Source: JAAYCI01 sp964370195 (GTDB lineage: Bacteria; Bacillota; Clostridia; Oscillospirales; Ruminococcaceae). From it: DNA of 62,994 nt. The stretch lies in contig CAYJIH010000007.1 in assembly GCA_964370195.1 (NCBI GenBank), positions 1-62,994 of the forward strand. The letters are read 5' to 3'. How positions within the stretch are numbered: position 1 is the stretch's first letter; each line of letters begins with the position of its first letter. The notes under the pieces are model-generated. The model worked only from the letters and a program-made list of their open reading frames with translations. It was not told the origin of the DNA and made no database searches. This document shows, one piece after another, positions 9,582 through 17,814 of the stretch. Made by a program: the position numbers and the translations under genes.

Positions 9582-10652
9582 ATGGCAAACACACCCGTCG
9601 TATCCTTACAAGACATCGCCGTAAAATTTGAAGACAATGCCATTTTGAATGGACTATGTTTGGATATACAAGACAAGCATTTTGTAACACTTTTGGGCCC
9701 AAGCGGCTGCGGAAAAACCACCACATTGCGCGTGGTGGGTGGTTTTTTGCACCCATTTTCCGGCAAAGTATTGTTTGACGGAAAAGACATCACTGCATTG
9801 CCACCTTACAAACGGCAGGTGAACACGGTGTTCCAGAAATACGCCTTATTTCCACACCTCAATGTGTTTGAAAATGTTGCATTCGGCCTTCGTTTGAAAA
9901 AATTGCCGGAAACAAAAATCCGCACCTCCGTTTTAGAGATGCTGGAACTTCTTGGCCTAAAAGGGTTTGAACGCCGACACTGCGAACAGCTTTCCGGCGG
10001 TCAACAACAACGTGTAGCGATTGCGCGTGCACTGGTGAACAAGCCACGTGTGCTTCTTTTAGACGAACCACTTGGTGCACTGGACTTAAAATTACGCAAA
10101 GAAATGCAAACAGAGCTAAAACGCATTCAAAAGGCCACCGATATTACATTTATTTATGTAACGCATGACCAAGAAGAAGCTTTAACCATGAGTGACACTG
10201 TTGTGGTAATGAACCATGGTATCATCCAGCAAATTGGCACGCCTGAAGATATTTACAATGAGCCCACAAACGCCTTTGTGGCCGATTTCATTGGCGAATC
10301 AAACCTATTTAATGGATGTATGCCAAAAGATTATCTTGTGGAATTTGCCGGTTTCTCTTGGCCATGTGTTGACTTTGGCTTTAACAAAAACGAACAAGTG
10401 CAAGCGGTGGTGCGCCCCGAAGACATTGATATCGTGCCTGTGGCAGACGGCCAAGTGCATGGTATTGTGAAAAGCCTTGTTTTTAAAGGTGTTCACTGGG
10501 AAATTGTGGTGGAGGAATCTGGCAATGAATGGTTGATTCATACCACGGATGCATCCCCTCTTGGCGAAATGGTGGGTATACGGCTGGAACCAGATGCAAT
10601 ACACATTATGCACTGCGGTAAGGAGGCTTGTTCTTATGCACCGGAGAAGTAA
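9582..10652 (+). CDS. potA: Spermidine/putrescine ABC transporter ATP-binding protein PotA
   Basis: 356 residues. The nucleotide-binding domain shows Walker A (GPSGCGKTT, about 44-52), the Q-loop in VFQKYALFPH, the ABC signature LSGGQQQRVAIARAL, Walker B VLLLDEP and the H-loop VTHDQEEA. A C-terminal TOBE-like domain (about 240-356) carries VRPEDIDI, the hallmark of the PotA/CUT1 subgroup. AGGAGG precedes the ATG. It overlaps potB by 17 bases, the first of four genes joined by overlaps, so the operon is translationally coupled. It powers import of polyamines, inferred from the PotD-type binding protein at the end of the operon. Confidence 0.95.
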   Translation: MANTPVVSLQDIAVKFEDNAILNGLCLDIQDKHFVTLLGPSGCGKTTTLRVVGGFLHPFSGKVLFDGKDITALPPYKRQVNTVFQKYALFPHLNVFENVAFGLRLKKLPETKIRTSVLEMLELLGLKGFERRHCEQLSGGQQQRVAIARALVNKPRVLLLDEPLGALDLKLRKEMQTELKRIQKATDITFIYVTHDQEEALTMSDTVVVMNHGIIQQIGTPEDIYNEPTNAFVADFIGESNLFNGCMPKDYLVEFAGFSWPCVDFGFNKNEQVQAVVRPEDIDIVPVADGQVHGIVKSLVFKGVHWEIVVEESGNEWLIHTTDASPLGEMVGIRLEPDAIHIMHCGKEACSYAPEK

Positions 10653-11451
10653 AGCCATTGCCACCCCCTACATTATTTGGATGGCCTTGTTCACCATCAT
10701 CCCGCTGGGTCTTATTGTTTATTTTGCCTTTACAGATAGCACCGGCCATTTCACAATAGAAAATATACTGCACCTTGGCAACTACTCTATGGTGCTTGTG
10801 CTTTCTTTGGCTTTGGCTGCCATTTCCACAGCAATTTGCCTTATCATTGCGTATCCTGTTTCGTTTATGTTAAGCAGGCTGCGCGCCGGAAAACAAGCCA
10901 TCATGCTAATGCTTGTGATGCTGCCCATGTGGATGAACTTTTTGCTACGCACCTATTCTTGGATGAGCCTATTGGAAAACACGGGCTTTATCAACCGTTT
11001 TCTTGGCCTGTTTGGCATTGGCCCCTTTATGATGATTAATACAAACGGCGCCATCGTTCTGGGCATGGTGTATAACTATTTGCCCTTTATGATTTTGCCG
11101 CTGTACAATGCCATGCTAAAAATCGACAGTAGTATTATTGAAGCGGCCGACGATCTTGGTGCAGGATTTTTTCAGAAGTTTTTTCACGTGTTGCTTCCTC
11201 TTTCCAAAAACGGCATACGCACCGGCATCACCATGGTGTTTGTTCCCAGTGTCTCCACCTTTATTATCAGTAAAATGCTAGGCGGTGGCGACACATGGCT
11301 GATTGGCGATTTGATAGAAGCGCAATTCCTTGGTAACAGTTATAACCCACATCTTGGCAGCGCTATGAGCCTTATCTTGATGGTGATTGTTCTTTTGATT
11401 ATGAGCTTTACCGGTGGCTATGATGATAAAGAAGTGGCGGGGGGAATATGA
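10636..11451 (+). CDS. potB: Spermidine/putrescine ABC transporter permease PotB
   Basis: 271 residues with six membrane helices and the permease EAA loop EAADDLGAGFFQKFFHVLLPL, which docks the ATPase. The start is the ATG at 10636, preceded by AAGGAGG inside the end of potA; longer in-frame extensions have no ribosome binding site. The 3' end overlaps potC by four bases (ATGA). It forms the heterodimeric membrane channel with PotC. Length and topology are normal for the family. Confidence 0.95.
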   Translation: MHRRSKAIATPYIIWMALFTIIPLGLIVYFAFTDSTGHFTIENILHLGNYSMVLVLSLALAAISTAICLIIAYPVSFMLSRLRAGKQAIMLMLVMLPMWMNFLLRTYSWMSLLENTGFINRFLGLFGIGPFMMINTNGAIVLGMVYNYLPFMILPLYNAMLKIDSSIIEAADDLGAGFFQKFFHVLLPLSKNGIRTGITMVFVPSVSTFIISKMLGGGDTWLIGDLIEAQFLGNSYNPHLGSAMSLILMVIVLLIMSFTGGYDDKEVAGGI

Positions 11452-12326
11452 TGGGGAAAATTTTTAAACGCGTTTACCTTGTATTGTTGTTCTCATTTTT
11501 GTATGTGCCCATTGCCGTGCTTATCTTTTTTAGCTTTAATAGCGAAAAAAGCCGCACTGTTTTTGGCGGGTTTTCTCTGCAATGGTACGAGCAACTTTTC
11601 CGTAATGAAATGGTGCTTTCTGCACTGGCACTTTCTCTTTTCATCGCCGTGGTCAGTGCCACATTGGCCACACTCATCGGCACCATGGCTGCCGTTGGTA
11701 TCAATCGCATGGGACGCCTTGTTCGTGGCACCATTTTCAACATCAGTTACATCCCCATCATTAACCCCGAAATCATCACCGGTGTATCCATGATGTTGCT
11801 ATTTGTTGTGTTTCGCACGTATCTTGCCGAAATACCGGCCGGTGAAAGCGGCCCCCTTACATGGCTTTCACAAAATTTGCTTGGTGTGCCCAGCTTGCTC
11901 ATCACCCACGTTACATTTTGCCTTCCATACGCCCTTTTTATGATAAGCCCCAAACTGCGCCAAATGGACATCCGCCTATACGAAGCGGCTATGGATCTTG
12001 GTTGCAACGAACGGCAAGCGTTTTTTAAAGTGGTACTGCCAGAAATTATGCCCGCTATTTTTTCTGCCTTTTTAATCTGTTTAACCTATTCTATCGATGA
12101 TTTTACGGTAAGCTACTTTACAGCCGGCAACCAACAAACGCTGCCTATTGCCATTTATGCTATGACACGCCGGCGCGTAAGCCCGGAAATCAACGCCTTA
12201 TCTGCCATTATGTTTTTGGTTATTTTATCCATCATTCTCATTGCAAATTTCAAAGAGAGCCGAAAAAACAAGCGCAATGGGCAAAAATCATTGTCTAGCA
12301 CTGTGCGGGGAGGTGGACTGTCTTGA
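11448..12326 (+). CDS. potC: Spermidine/putrescine ABC transporter permease PotC
   Basis: 292 residues, six membrane helices, EAA loop EAAMDLGCNERQAFFKVVLPE, and the DDFTVSYFTAG segment typical of PotC proteins. Start ATG at 11448 overlaps the potB stop by four bases and follows a GGGGGGA site; a second ATG directly follows, so the true start could be one codon later. The end overlaps potD by four bases (TTGA). It is the partner of PotB. Confidence 0.95.
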   Translation: MMGKIFKRVYLVLLFSFLYVPIAVLIFFSFNSEKSRTVFGGFSLQWYEQLFRNEMVLSALALSLFIAVVSATLATLIGTMAAVGINRMGRLVRGTIFNISYIPIINPEIITGVSMMLLFVVFRTYLAEIPAGESGPLTWLSQNLLGVPSLLITHVTFCLPYALFMISPKLRQMDIRLYEAAMDLGCNERQAFFKVVLPEIMPAIFSAFLICLTYSIDDFTVSYFTAGNQQTLPIAIYAMTRRRVSPEINALSAIMFLVILSIILIANFKESRKNKRNGQKSLSSTVRGGGLS

Positions 12327-13570
12327 AAAAAAAGGCCACACGGCTTATCTGTGTTCTAGTATCTGTTTTTTTAATGCTTTCTTTTTCATTCCCAGCATTT
12401 GCATCTGATGCCGAACAAAACGAAGGTGGTTTATCACTTGCCGGCGGCTACGACTACGAACGTTTTCGCGGGCAAGGAATCACGCTCAATGTATATAACT
12501 GGGGCGAATATATTTCAGACGGAACGGACAGTGATTTTTTAGATGTCAACGCAGAATTTGAGGCATTGACAGGCATCAGCGTAAACTATGCCACATATGA
12601 AACAAACGAAAGCCTTTATGCTAAATTAAAAAGTGGTGGCGCTGATTATGATATCATTATTCCTTCGGATTATATGATAGGAAAAATGATAGAAGAAGAT
12701 ATGCTAGCACCTTTAAACTTTGAAAACATCCCCAATTTCGCGATGATTGGCGAAACATATAAAGGGCGTGATTACGACCCAAACAACGAATACAGTGTGG
12801 CGTATACTTGGGGTGTTGTGGGCCTTATTTACAACACAACCATGGTAGAAGAGCCTGTGGATAGCTGGTCGATTTTATGGAGCGAGCGATACAGCGAACA
12901 AATTTTGATGTTTGATAATTCAAGAGACGCCTTTGGATTAAGTTTTTTAGCGCAAGGGTTGCCCTTAAACCCAGAAAGCATAGAACAAATTGATGAAGGC
13001 ACCGCTGCTTTAATTGCCCAGCGCCCACTGGTGCAAGCGTATGTGATGGACCAAATTTTTGACAAAATGCAAGGGGGCGAAGCCGCACTAGCGCCCTATT
13101 ATGCCGGTGATGCTGTGCTGATGTCTGAGGTGAACCCCGACCTTAATTTTGTTGTACCAAAAGAAGGCACAAACTACTTTGTAGATGCAATGTGTGTTCC
13201 TGCCACAAGCCAAAATAAAGAAGCGGCCGAAATGTACATCAATTTTATGTGTGAAACAGAAGTTGCACTTTCCAACTGTCAATTTATCGGTTATTCCACA
13301 CCACAGGTAGAAGCCGAGGCCGCCCTGCCACCGGAAATCCGCAACAACCCTTGGTTATATCCGCCACAAGATGTACTAAACAACACTTGGACCTATTCCG
13401 TATTGCCAGACGAACTAAAAGATTATCTTGATCTTTCGTGGAACAACATGCGCACATCCAGCGGAGATAGTGCCGGCTGGGTCATCTTTTTCGGTCTCAT
13501 TTTATCCGTTGTGGTCATTGTAGTCAATTTCGTTTTGCGCTTTTACCGGCGAAAAAAGAACTTGTATTAA
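12323..13570 (+). CDS. potD: Spermidine/putrescine-binding protein PotD with a C-terminal membrane anchor
   Basis: 415 residues, TTG start at 12323 overlapping the potC stop and preceded by GGAGGTGG. A Sec signal peptide (about 1-28) ends at a plausible signal peptidase I site, AFA-SDA; there is no lipobox cysteine at the cleavage site, although Gram-positive binding proteins are usually lipoproteins. The mature domain begins with LNVYNWGEYISDG, the classic PotD/PotF opening, and includes the ligand-proximal stretch YDIIIPSDYMIGKM. The last about 30 residues form a hydrophobic helix (about 387-405) followed by RRKKNLY, a typical outside-to-inside stop-transfer anchor. The receptor therefore appears to be held by a C-terminal helix. 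The polyamine specificity is inferred from the family. Confidence 0.93.
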   Translation: MKKKATRLICVLVSVFLMLSFSFPAFASDAEQNEGGLSLAGGYDYERFRGQGITLNVYNWGEYISDGTDSDFLDVNAEFEALTGISVNYATYETNESLYAKLKSGGADYDIIIPSDYMIGKMIEEDMLAPLNFENIPNFAMIGETYKGRDYDPNNEYSVAYTWGVVGLIYNTTMVEEPVDSWSILWSERYSEQILMFDNSRDAFGLSFLAQGLPLNPESIEQIDEGTAALIAQRPLVQAYVMDQIFDKMQGGEAALAPYYAGDAVLMSEVNPDLNFVVPKEGTNYFVDAMCVPATSQNKEAAEMYINFMCETEVALSNCQFIGYSTPQVEAEAALPPEIRNNPWLYPPQDVLNNTWTYSVLPDELKDYLDLSWNNMRTSSGDSAGWVIFFGLILSVVVIVVNFVLRFYRRKKNLY

Positions 13571-13706
13571 CACGGGTGCCTACACGTGTTAAACCATACA
13601 GCTTGTAAGCGATTTTTGCTTTTGGATTGTTTATGCATCTTTTGCGCCAAAGTTTACTTTGCATTCTCACAAAAGTATGTTGTTTAAATGCTATCCATCT
13701 TATGCA

Positions 13707-13737
13707 AAAATGCAAAAATACAAAATTTTTGCATTTT
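13707..13737 (+). terminator. AT-rich hairpin at the end of the pot operon
   Basis: A perfect 13-bp stem, AAAATGCAAAAAT with ATTTTTGCATTTT, and a 5-base loop. The trailing T tract is inside the stem arm, so termination strength is uncertain. It lies between potD and the next promoter. Confidence 0.4.
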
Positions 13738-13780
13738 CTGTAAAAACATGACAAATTCAGTCTATTTTTCTCTACAAATG

Positions 13781-13789
13781 TGATATAAT
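13781..13789 (+). promoter_or_regulatory. Extended -10 promoter element of the second chemoreceptor gene
   Basis: TGATATAAT matches TGn-TATAAT exactly. There is no good -35 at 17 bases, as expected for an extended -10 promoter. It lies about 70 bases before the start codon. Confidence 0.6.
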
Positions 13790-13859
13790 TGAAATTGAAC
13801 GAACATACTTATTCCACATAAATCCATATGCATGTACTGCAAATTCTAGGAGGTTGCTT

Positions 13860-15896
13860 ATGAAGTCGATCAAGTTCAAAATTTTGGCACTTTCCCTCGC
13901 TTTGTTGTTGCTAAGCATTGCAATGATAGGCACCATCTCCATTTTTGGCACTTACAACAGCACCATGTATGCGCTGGAAGAATCGATGATGTCTACCATC
14001 GATGCCGCTGCCGACATGGTGGAAATCCAGCTAACTGCTTATGAGGATATGGCAACCCAATTGGCAACAGACCCTGTTTTAACACAGGAAATCCCCGCCG
14101 AGGGTGAGGAAACGAGTGATGGCCGAACGCGCACACAAGTTATCGATGAAATTCTCGCTTATATGGATACCGTGAAAAGTGTGCACGGCTACGATGCAAT
14201 ACAACGTTTTGATGCAAACGGTATGGCCCTTAGCATAGAAAACGATTCCTCGGATGTGCCTTTTTTCACTGTTCCAAGAGATACAGGTGAAACCTATATG
14301 TCCGACCCATTTGTCAGCCCCGAATCAGGGCTTCTAACAATGCCTGTTACTGCCCCCATTATAAAGAATGGTGAATTTGACGGCATAATTTTGTTTGCGG
14401 TGAACCCCACGGTGTTTTCTGAAATTGTTTCAAAAGTAGCCGTTGGCGAAGGCAGCACTACTACCATCATCGATAGCAACGGCAACACCATTGCCTACAA
14501 CGATGTGCAATATGTAATGGATGCGTATAATTTAACCCAGGAAGCACAAAGTGACCCTTCCCTACAAGCGCTTGCCAACGTAGAACAAGACTTAATGAAC
14601 GGTGGCGAAGGTTTTTCTTCTGTTGAATGGGATGGCGTAAGCCAATTTACTGCTTATACCGCTGTAGACGGCTCGAACGGCTGGGGCATTTATGTTTTAA
14701 CGAGGCAAGATACCTTCCTTGCCCAAATGATAACCTCTATTGTCACCATAGGCATCATCAGTGTTGTTATTTTAATCGTTTCTGCTATCATTATCACCTT
14801 GGTGGCCAGCAGTATTGCAAAACCAATTTCACTTTGTGCAGCCCGCTTAAACAAAGTGGCAGAAGGCGATTTGAACTCTCCCATGCCCACCATCAGAACA
14901 AACGATGAAACACGTGTTTTGGCAGATTCAACAGCCTCTATCGTCGATTCAATCTCCGTTATGATCAAAGACCTTAACTATACTTTGTCTGAAATAGCTG
15001 CTGGCAACTTTGCCGTTGAAAGCCAGGCAAAAGAGTACTACATTGGTGACTTTAGCTCACTAAAAGACTCTTTAGAGATTATTGTAGCAAAACTTTCATC
15101 CACAATGTACAAAATCTCAAATGTGTCTGACCAAGTAAATTCCGGCAACCAACAAGTGGCCTCTGGGGCACAAGCCTTAGCACAAGGTGCCATGGAGCAA
15201 GCTTCTGCTATTGAAGAACTTTCTGCTACCATTGCCGAAATTTCCGACAAAATCAGCGAGACAGCTGAAGCTTCCCAAACCGCAAAAACCGCCAATGATA
15301 AATCACAGCAAGCACTTGCAAAAAGCAATGATCAAATGCAAGAAATGGTGGTTGCCATGGGCAACATCAGCGAAAAATCCGACGAAATTAGCAAAATCAT
15401 CAAAACAATTGACGATATCGCTTTCCAAACAAATATTCTTTCTCTTAATGCTGCGGTAGAAGCTGCCCGAGCCGGGCTTGCCGGCAAAGGTTTTGCCGTG
15501 GTGGCCGACGAAGTGCGCGAGCTGGCAACAAAATCGGCGCAATCGGCAAAAGATACCGCTGTTTTGATTGAAGAAACCGTGGGCGTTGTAGAAGTTGGCA
15601 ACCAACTTGCTTCCAACACGTCACAATCCATCAACGCCGCCATAGAAAACGCCAGCGAGTTAAGCGGGCTTGTTGATAGCATTGCTGCTGCTTCTGCCTC
15701 ACAAAAAGAAGGTGCAGAGCAAGTGCGCATTGGCATTGAGCAGATTTCAGCTGTTGTACAAATCAACTCTGCCACCTCGGAGGAGAGTGCTGCCACAAGC
15801 GAAGAGCTTTCCAGCCATTCCAACGAGCTACAAAACTTAGTATCCGGCTTCACATTATCGGAATCTCCAAACCAACCTCCCGCATTGATGCCATAA
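13860..15896 (+). CDS. Methyl-accepting chemotaxis protein with a double-Cache-type sensor
   Basis: 678 residues. Helix 1 (about 8-28), a large extracytoplasmic sensor (about 30-285) with the double-Cache motif segments (YDAIQRFDANGMALS; PVTAPIIKNGEFDGIILFAV), helix 2 (about 290-317), HAMP, then the signalling domain with FQTNILSLNAAVEAARAG and GKGFAVVADEVRELA. The start is the ATG at 13860, six bases after AGGAGG; a TTG two codons earlier abuts the ribosome binding site and is rejected. Monocistronic with its own promoter and a strong bidirectional terminator. Sensors of this fold often bind amino acids or carboxylates; the location just after a polyamine importer is suggestive but not evidence. 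Confidence 0.95.
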   Translation: MKSIKFKILALSLALLLLSIAMIGTISIFGTYNSTMYALEESMMSTIDAAADMVEIQLTAYEDMATQLATDPVLTQEIPAEGEETSDGRTRTQVIDEILAYMDTVKSVHGYDAIQRFDANGMALSIENDSSDVPFFTVPRDTGETYMSDPFVSPESGLLTMPVTAPIIKNGEFDGIILFAVNPTVFSEIVSKVAVGEGSTTTIIDSNGNTIAYNDVQYVMDAYNLTQEAQSDPSLQALANVEQDLMNGGEGFSSVEWDGVSQFTAYTAVDGSNGWGIYVLTRQDTFLAQMITSIVTIGIISVVILIVSAIIITLVASSIAKPISLCAARLNKVAEGDLNSPMPTIRTNDETRVLADSTASIVDSISVMIKDLNYTLSEIAAGNFAVESQAKEYYIGDFSSLKDSLEIIVAKLSSTMYKISNVSDQVNSGNQQVASGAQALAQGAMEQASAIEELSATIAEISDKISETAEASQTAKTANDKSQQALAKSNDQMQEMVVAMGNISEKSDEISKIIKTIDDIAFQTNILSLNAAVEAARAGLAGKGFAVVADEVRELATKSAQSAKDTAVLIEETVGVVEVGNQLASNTSQSINAAIENASELSGLVDSIAAASASQKEGAEQVRIGIEQISAVVQINSATSEESAATSEELSSHSNELQNLVSGFTLSESPNQPPALMP

Positions 15897-15926
15897 ACAC
15901 CTTGTTCCTATACACTTTTCAAAAAC

Positions 15927-15968
15927 AAAAGAGCTTCCGTTTGATAACCATCAAACGGAAGCTCTTTT
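15927..15968. terminator. Bidirectional terminator between convergent genes
   Basis: A 19-bp perfect stem (AAAAGAGCTTCCGTTTGAT with its complement) and a 4-base AACC loop, with A and T tracts on the two sides. It serves the chemoreceptor (+) and the RibD-like gene (-). Confidence 0.93.
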
Positions 15969-16010
15969 TCATTTTCTTCACCAAATGCTATTTCATTGCC
16001 CTGTAAAATA

Positions 16011-16991
16011 TTACTTTGGCTGCACACCATACACAAGCCGTTGGCGCGTGTATAAGAAATTCTGCTTGTGGACATTGATTTGCAAAAACTCTGCATGTGG
16101 ATGGTTTTGTGTTGTAAAATGCTGAAACGCCCCAAAACCAACACTGCCGCCCACATATACAGTGGAATAATTGATAAACATCTCGTCCATTGCACCAATA
16201 CTCATAAGATATGTCATATAAGATGGAGATTCTACCAACAAACGCTCGTAACCAATTGCACGCAAAAGCGCCAAAAGCACTTCGCCATCTGTTTTATCTT
16301 GCTCGCCTGTGGCCACCACAATCACAGCACCAGGATTTGCCTTTAGTTTTTCATTCACTTCAGCCATGTTGATTGCCTCTTTTGTGGCATAAGGCCCAAG
16401 CTCTACAATGGGTTTTTTCATGTTTTCCCGAACATAGCCTTGCCCTTTGGGCGATGTTGCAATGATGACCGTAGCATCTAAGTCAAAAACACAATGTTCT
16501 AACGGAATATCGGTGCCATCAAACGACACAACCACATGTGCCGGGCAAGTAGCACTTTTTCCCATCACCGGCACACGTGCCTCGGCCAATTCTTTATCAA
16601 AGCAGTTTGCCGTCATCGTTTCTTCCATTGCCATCGTTTTAGCGCCCACCACCACAGCATCCGCATACGACCGCAACATGTTCAACACCCAGAAATCCGA
16701 AAAACCACCGTCTGGGTCCAAGGCATTTTTGCTTGACACAAGAGGCCCTTGTTGGTCGTCCATAAACGCTATTTTACCATCCACTGATACAACAATTGAG
16801 GCAAATGTATAAGGCCTGTCGCTTGGTGCTGGTGGGAAATACACCTCACCGTATATATCTTTCACTTTTGGCAGCGTTTCTTTTTCCGGTGAAGTTGCTT
16901 TAATTTTAGCCAGTGCCTCTTCATCTTTCAACAAAACCGTTTGTCGAATCACATCTGCCGGAAAATCCATTGTAAAATATCCTGATTCCAT
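16011..16991 (-). CDS. RibD C-terminal/DHFR-like NADPH-dependent reductase family protein
   Basis: 326 residues. The segment PYTFASIVVSVDGKIAF followed by MLRSYADAVVVGAKTM is the core of the dihydrofolate-reductase-like fold of RibD C-terminal domains, which bind NAD(P)H and reduce a pyrimidine or pterin-like substrate. The final third (LLVESPSYMTYLMSIGAMDEMFINYSTVYVG) matches the family's closing strands. The N-terminal about 75 residues are an extension of unknown role, and there is no deaminase domain, so this is not a bifunctional RibD. The ATG at 16991 is chosen because AAAGGAG precedes it by six bases; a TTG ten codons upstream lacks a site. It follows adenine deaminase and an MBL protein on the same strand, possibly one operon. 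The real substrate is unknown. Confidence 0.82.
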   Translation of the reverse strand: MESGYFTMDFPADVIRQTVLLKDEEALAKIKATSPEKETLPKVKDIYGEVYFPPAPSDRPYTFASIVVSVDGKIAFMDDQQGPLVSSKNALDPDGGFSDFWVLNMLRSYADAVVVGAKTMAMEETMTANCFDKELAEARVPVMGKSATCPAHVVVSFDGTDIPLEHCVFDLDATVIIATSPKGQGYVRENMKKPIVELGPYATKEAINMAEVNEKLKANPGAVIVVATGEQDKTDGEVLLALLRAIGYERLLVESPSYMTYLMSIGAMDEMFINYSTVYVGGSVGFGAFQHFTTQNHPHAEFLQINVHKQNFLYTRQRLVYGVQPK

Positions 16992-17121
16992 TTCATACTC
17001 CTTTTGGGTAAATTTAGGCAAAACTCATTAACAATTTACATTATAATGGGCATTTCTCCGTTTTGCAAGAAAAAACATTTCAGCACCAAACCTTACTGCA
17101 CAGCCACATGCATATACAGCA

Positions 17122-17772
17122 CTACAACCGCTTTTCCCCCATAGCGCCTAACTGCTGTTTCCAGCTTCGATAAAACATATTATGGCTTCGTTCTGCTCCA
17201 ATGGTGCTGCTTGCTCCATGTCCCGGGTGAATATGCACAGCTTCCTCTTGCGTATCTACCAAATGAACCACCGACTGCATCAATGTTTCTAAACACCCTG
17301 TAGGAAATTCCCATTTTCCCACTCCACCACAAAATAAAGTATCGCCTGTGTATATATTTTGCCCCACTTGATAACACACACTGCCCACCGTATGCCCCGG
17401 CGTATGCAACACTTTAATTGTTTCGCCTGCCAGCGGCAAGGCATCCCCATCGCGAACTTGTACAAAATGGATGGATTTCAAATCATATGTTTTTTCTTTC
17501 CTAAAAAGGGCAAACCCGTTTTTGAGGTCATCTTGCAAAACCTCCATCTCATCTTCATGCAAATAAACCGGAACATCAAAAGCATCCAAGGCGCCAATAT
17601 GGTCAACATGGGCATGTGTCAATAAGATCCCCAGCACTTCTAAGTTGTTTCGCTTCACATATTCTATCAGCCTTTCTTTTTCGTATCCTGGGTCTATCAC
17701 ATAGCAGCATGCATCACGCTCGATAAAGTAACAGTTCATCGGTATGTCGCCTTGCAATTCAAACTTTTTCAC
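17122..17772 (-). CDS. MBL-fold metallohydrolase, glyoxalase II-like
   Basis: 216 residues of the metallo-beta-lactamase fold. The metal-binding motif THAHVDHIG (about 52-60), a distal His in HTPGHTVGS (about 128-136), the bridging Asp in YTGDTLFCGGVG and a late His in HPGHGASS give a complete two-metal site like small glyoxalase II-type hydrolases. No signal peptide, so cytoplasmic. It lies 42 bases after adenine deaminase and probably shares its transcript. Small members of this group hydrolyse thioesters, but many have unknown substrates, so a generic name is safest. Confidence 0.9.
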   Translation of the reverse strand: MKKFELQGDIPMNCYFIERDACCYVIDPGYEKERLIEYVKRNNLEVLGILLTHAHVDHIGALDAFDVPVYLHEDEMEVLQDDLKNGFALFRKEKTYDLKSIHFVQVRDGDALPLAGETIKVLHTPGHTVGSVCYQVGQNIYTGDTLFCGGVGKWEFPTGCLETLMQSVVHLVDTQEEAVHIHPGHGASSTIGAERSHNMFYRSWKQQLGAMGEKRL

Positions 17773-17814
17773 GCTGTTCTCCGTTCTTTTTTTCTTCGTT
17801 TTTGCGCCACACTT

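Noticed and set aside
10549..10635. Longer N-terminus for PotB
   Set aside because: The extra codons overlap potA in another frame and have no ribosome binding site; AAGGAGG precedes the ATG at 10636.
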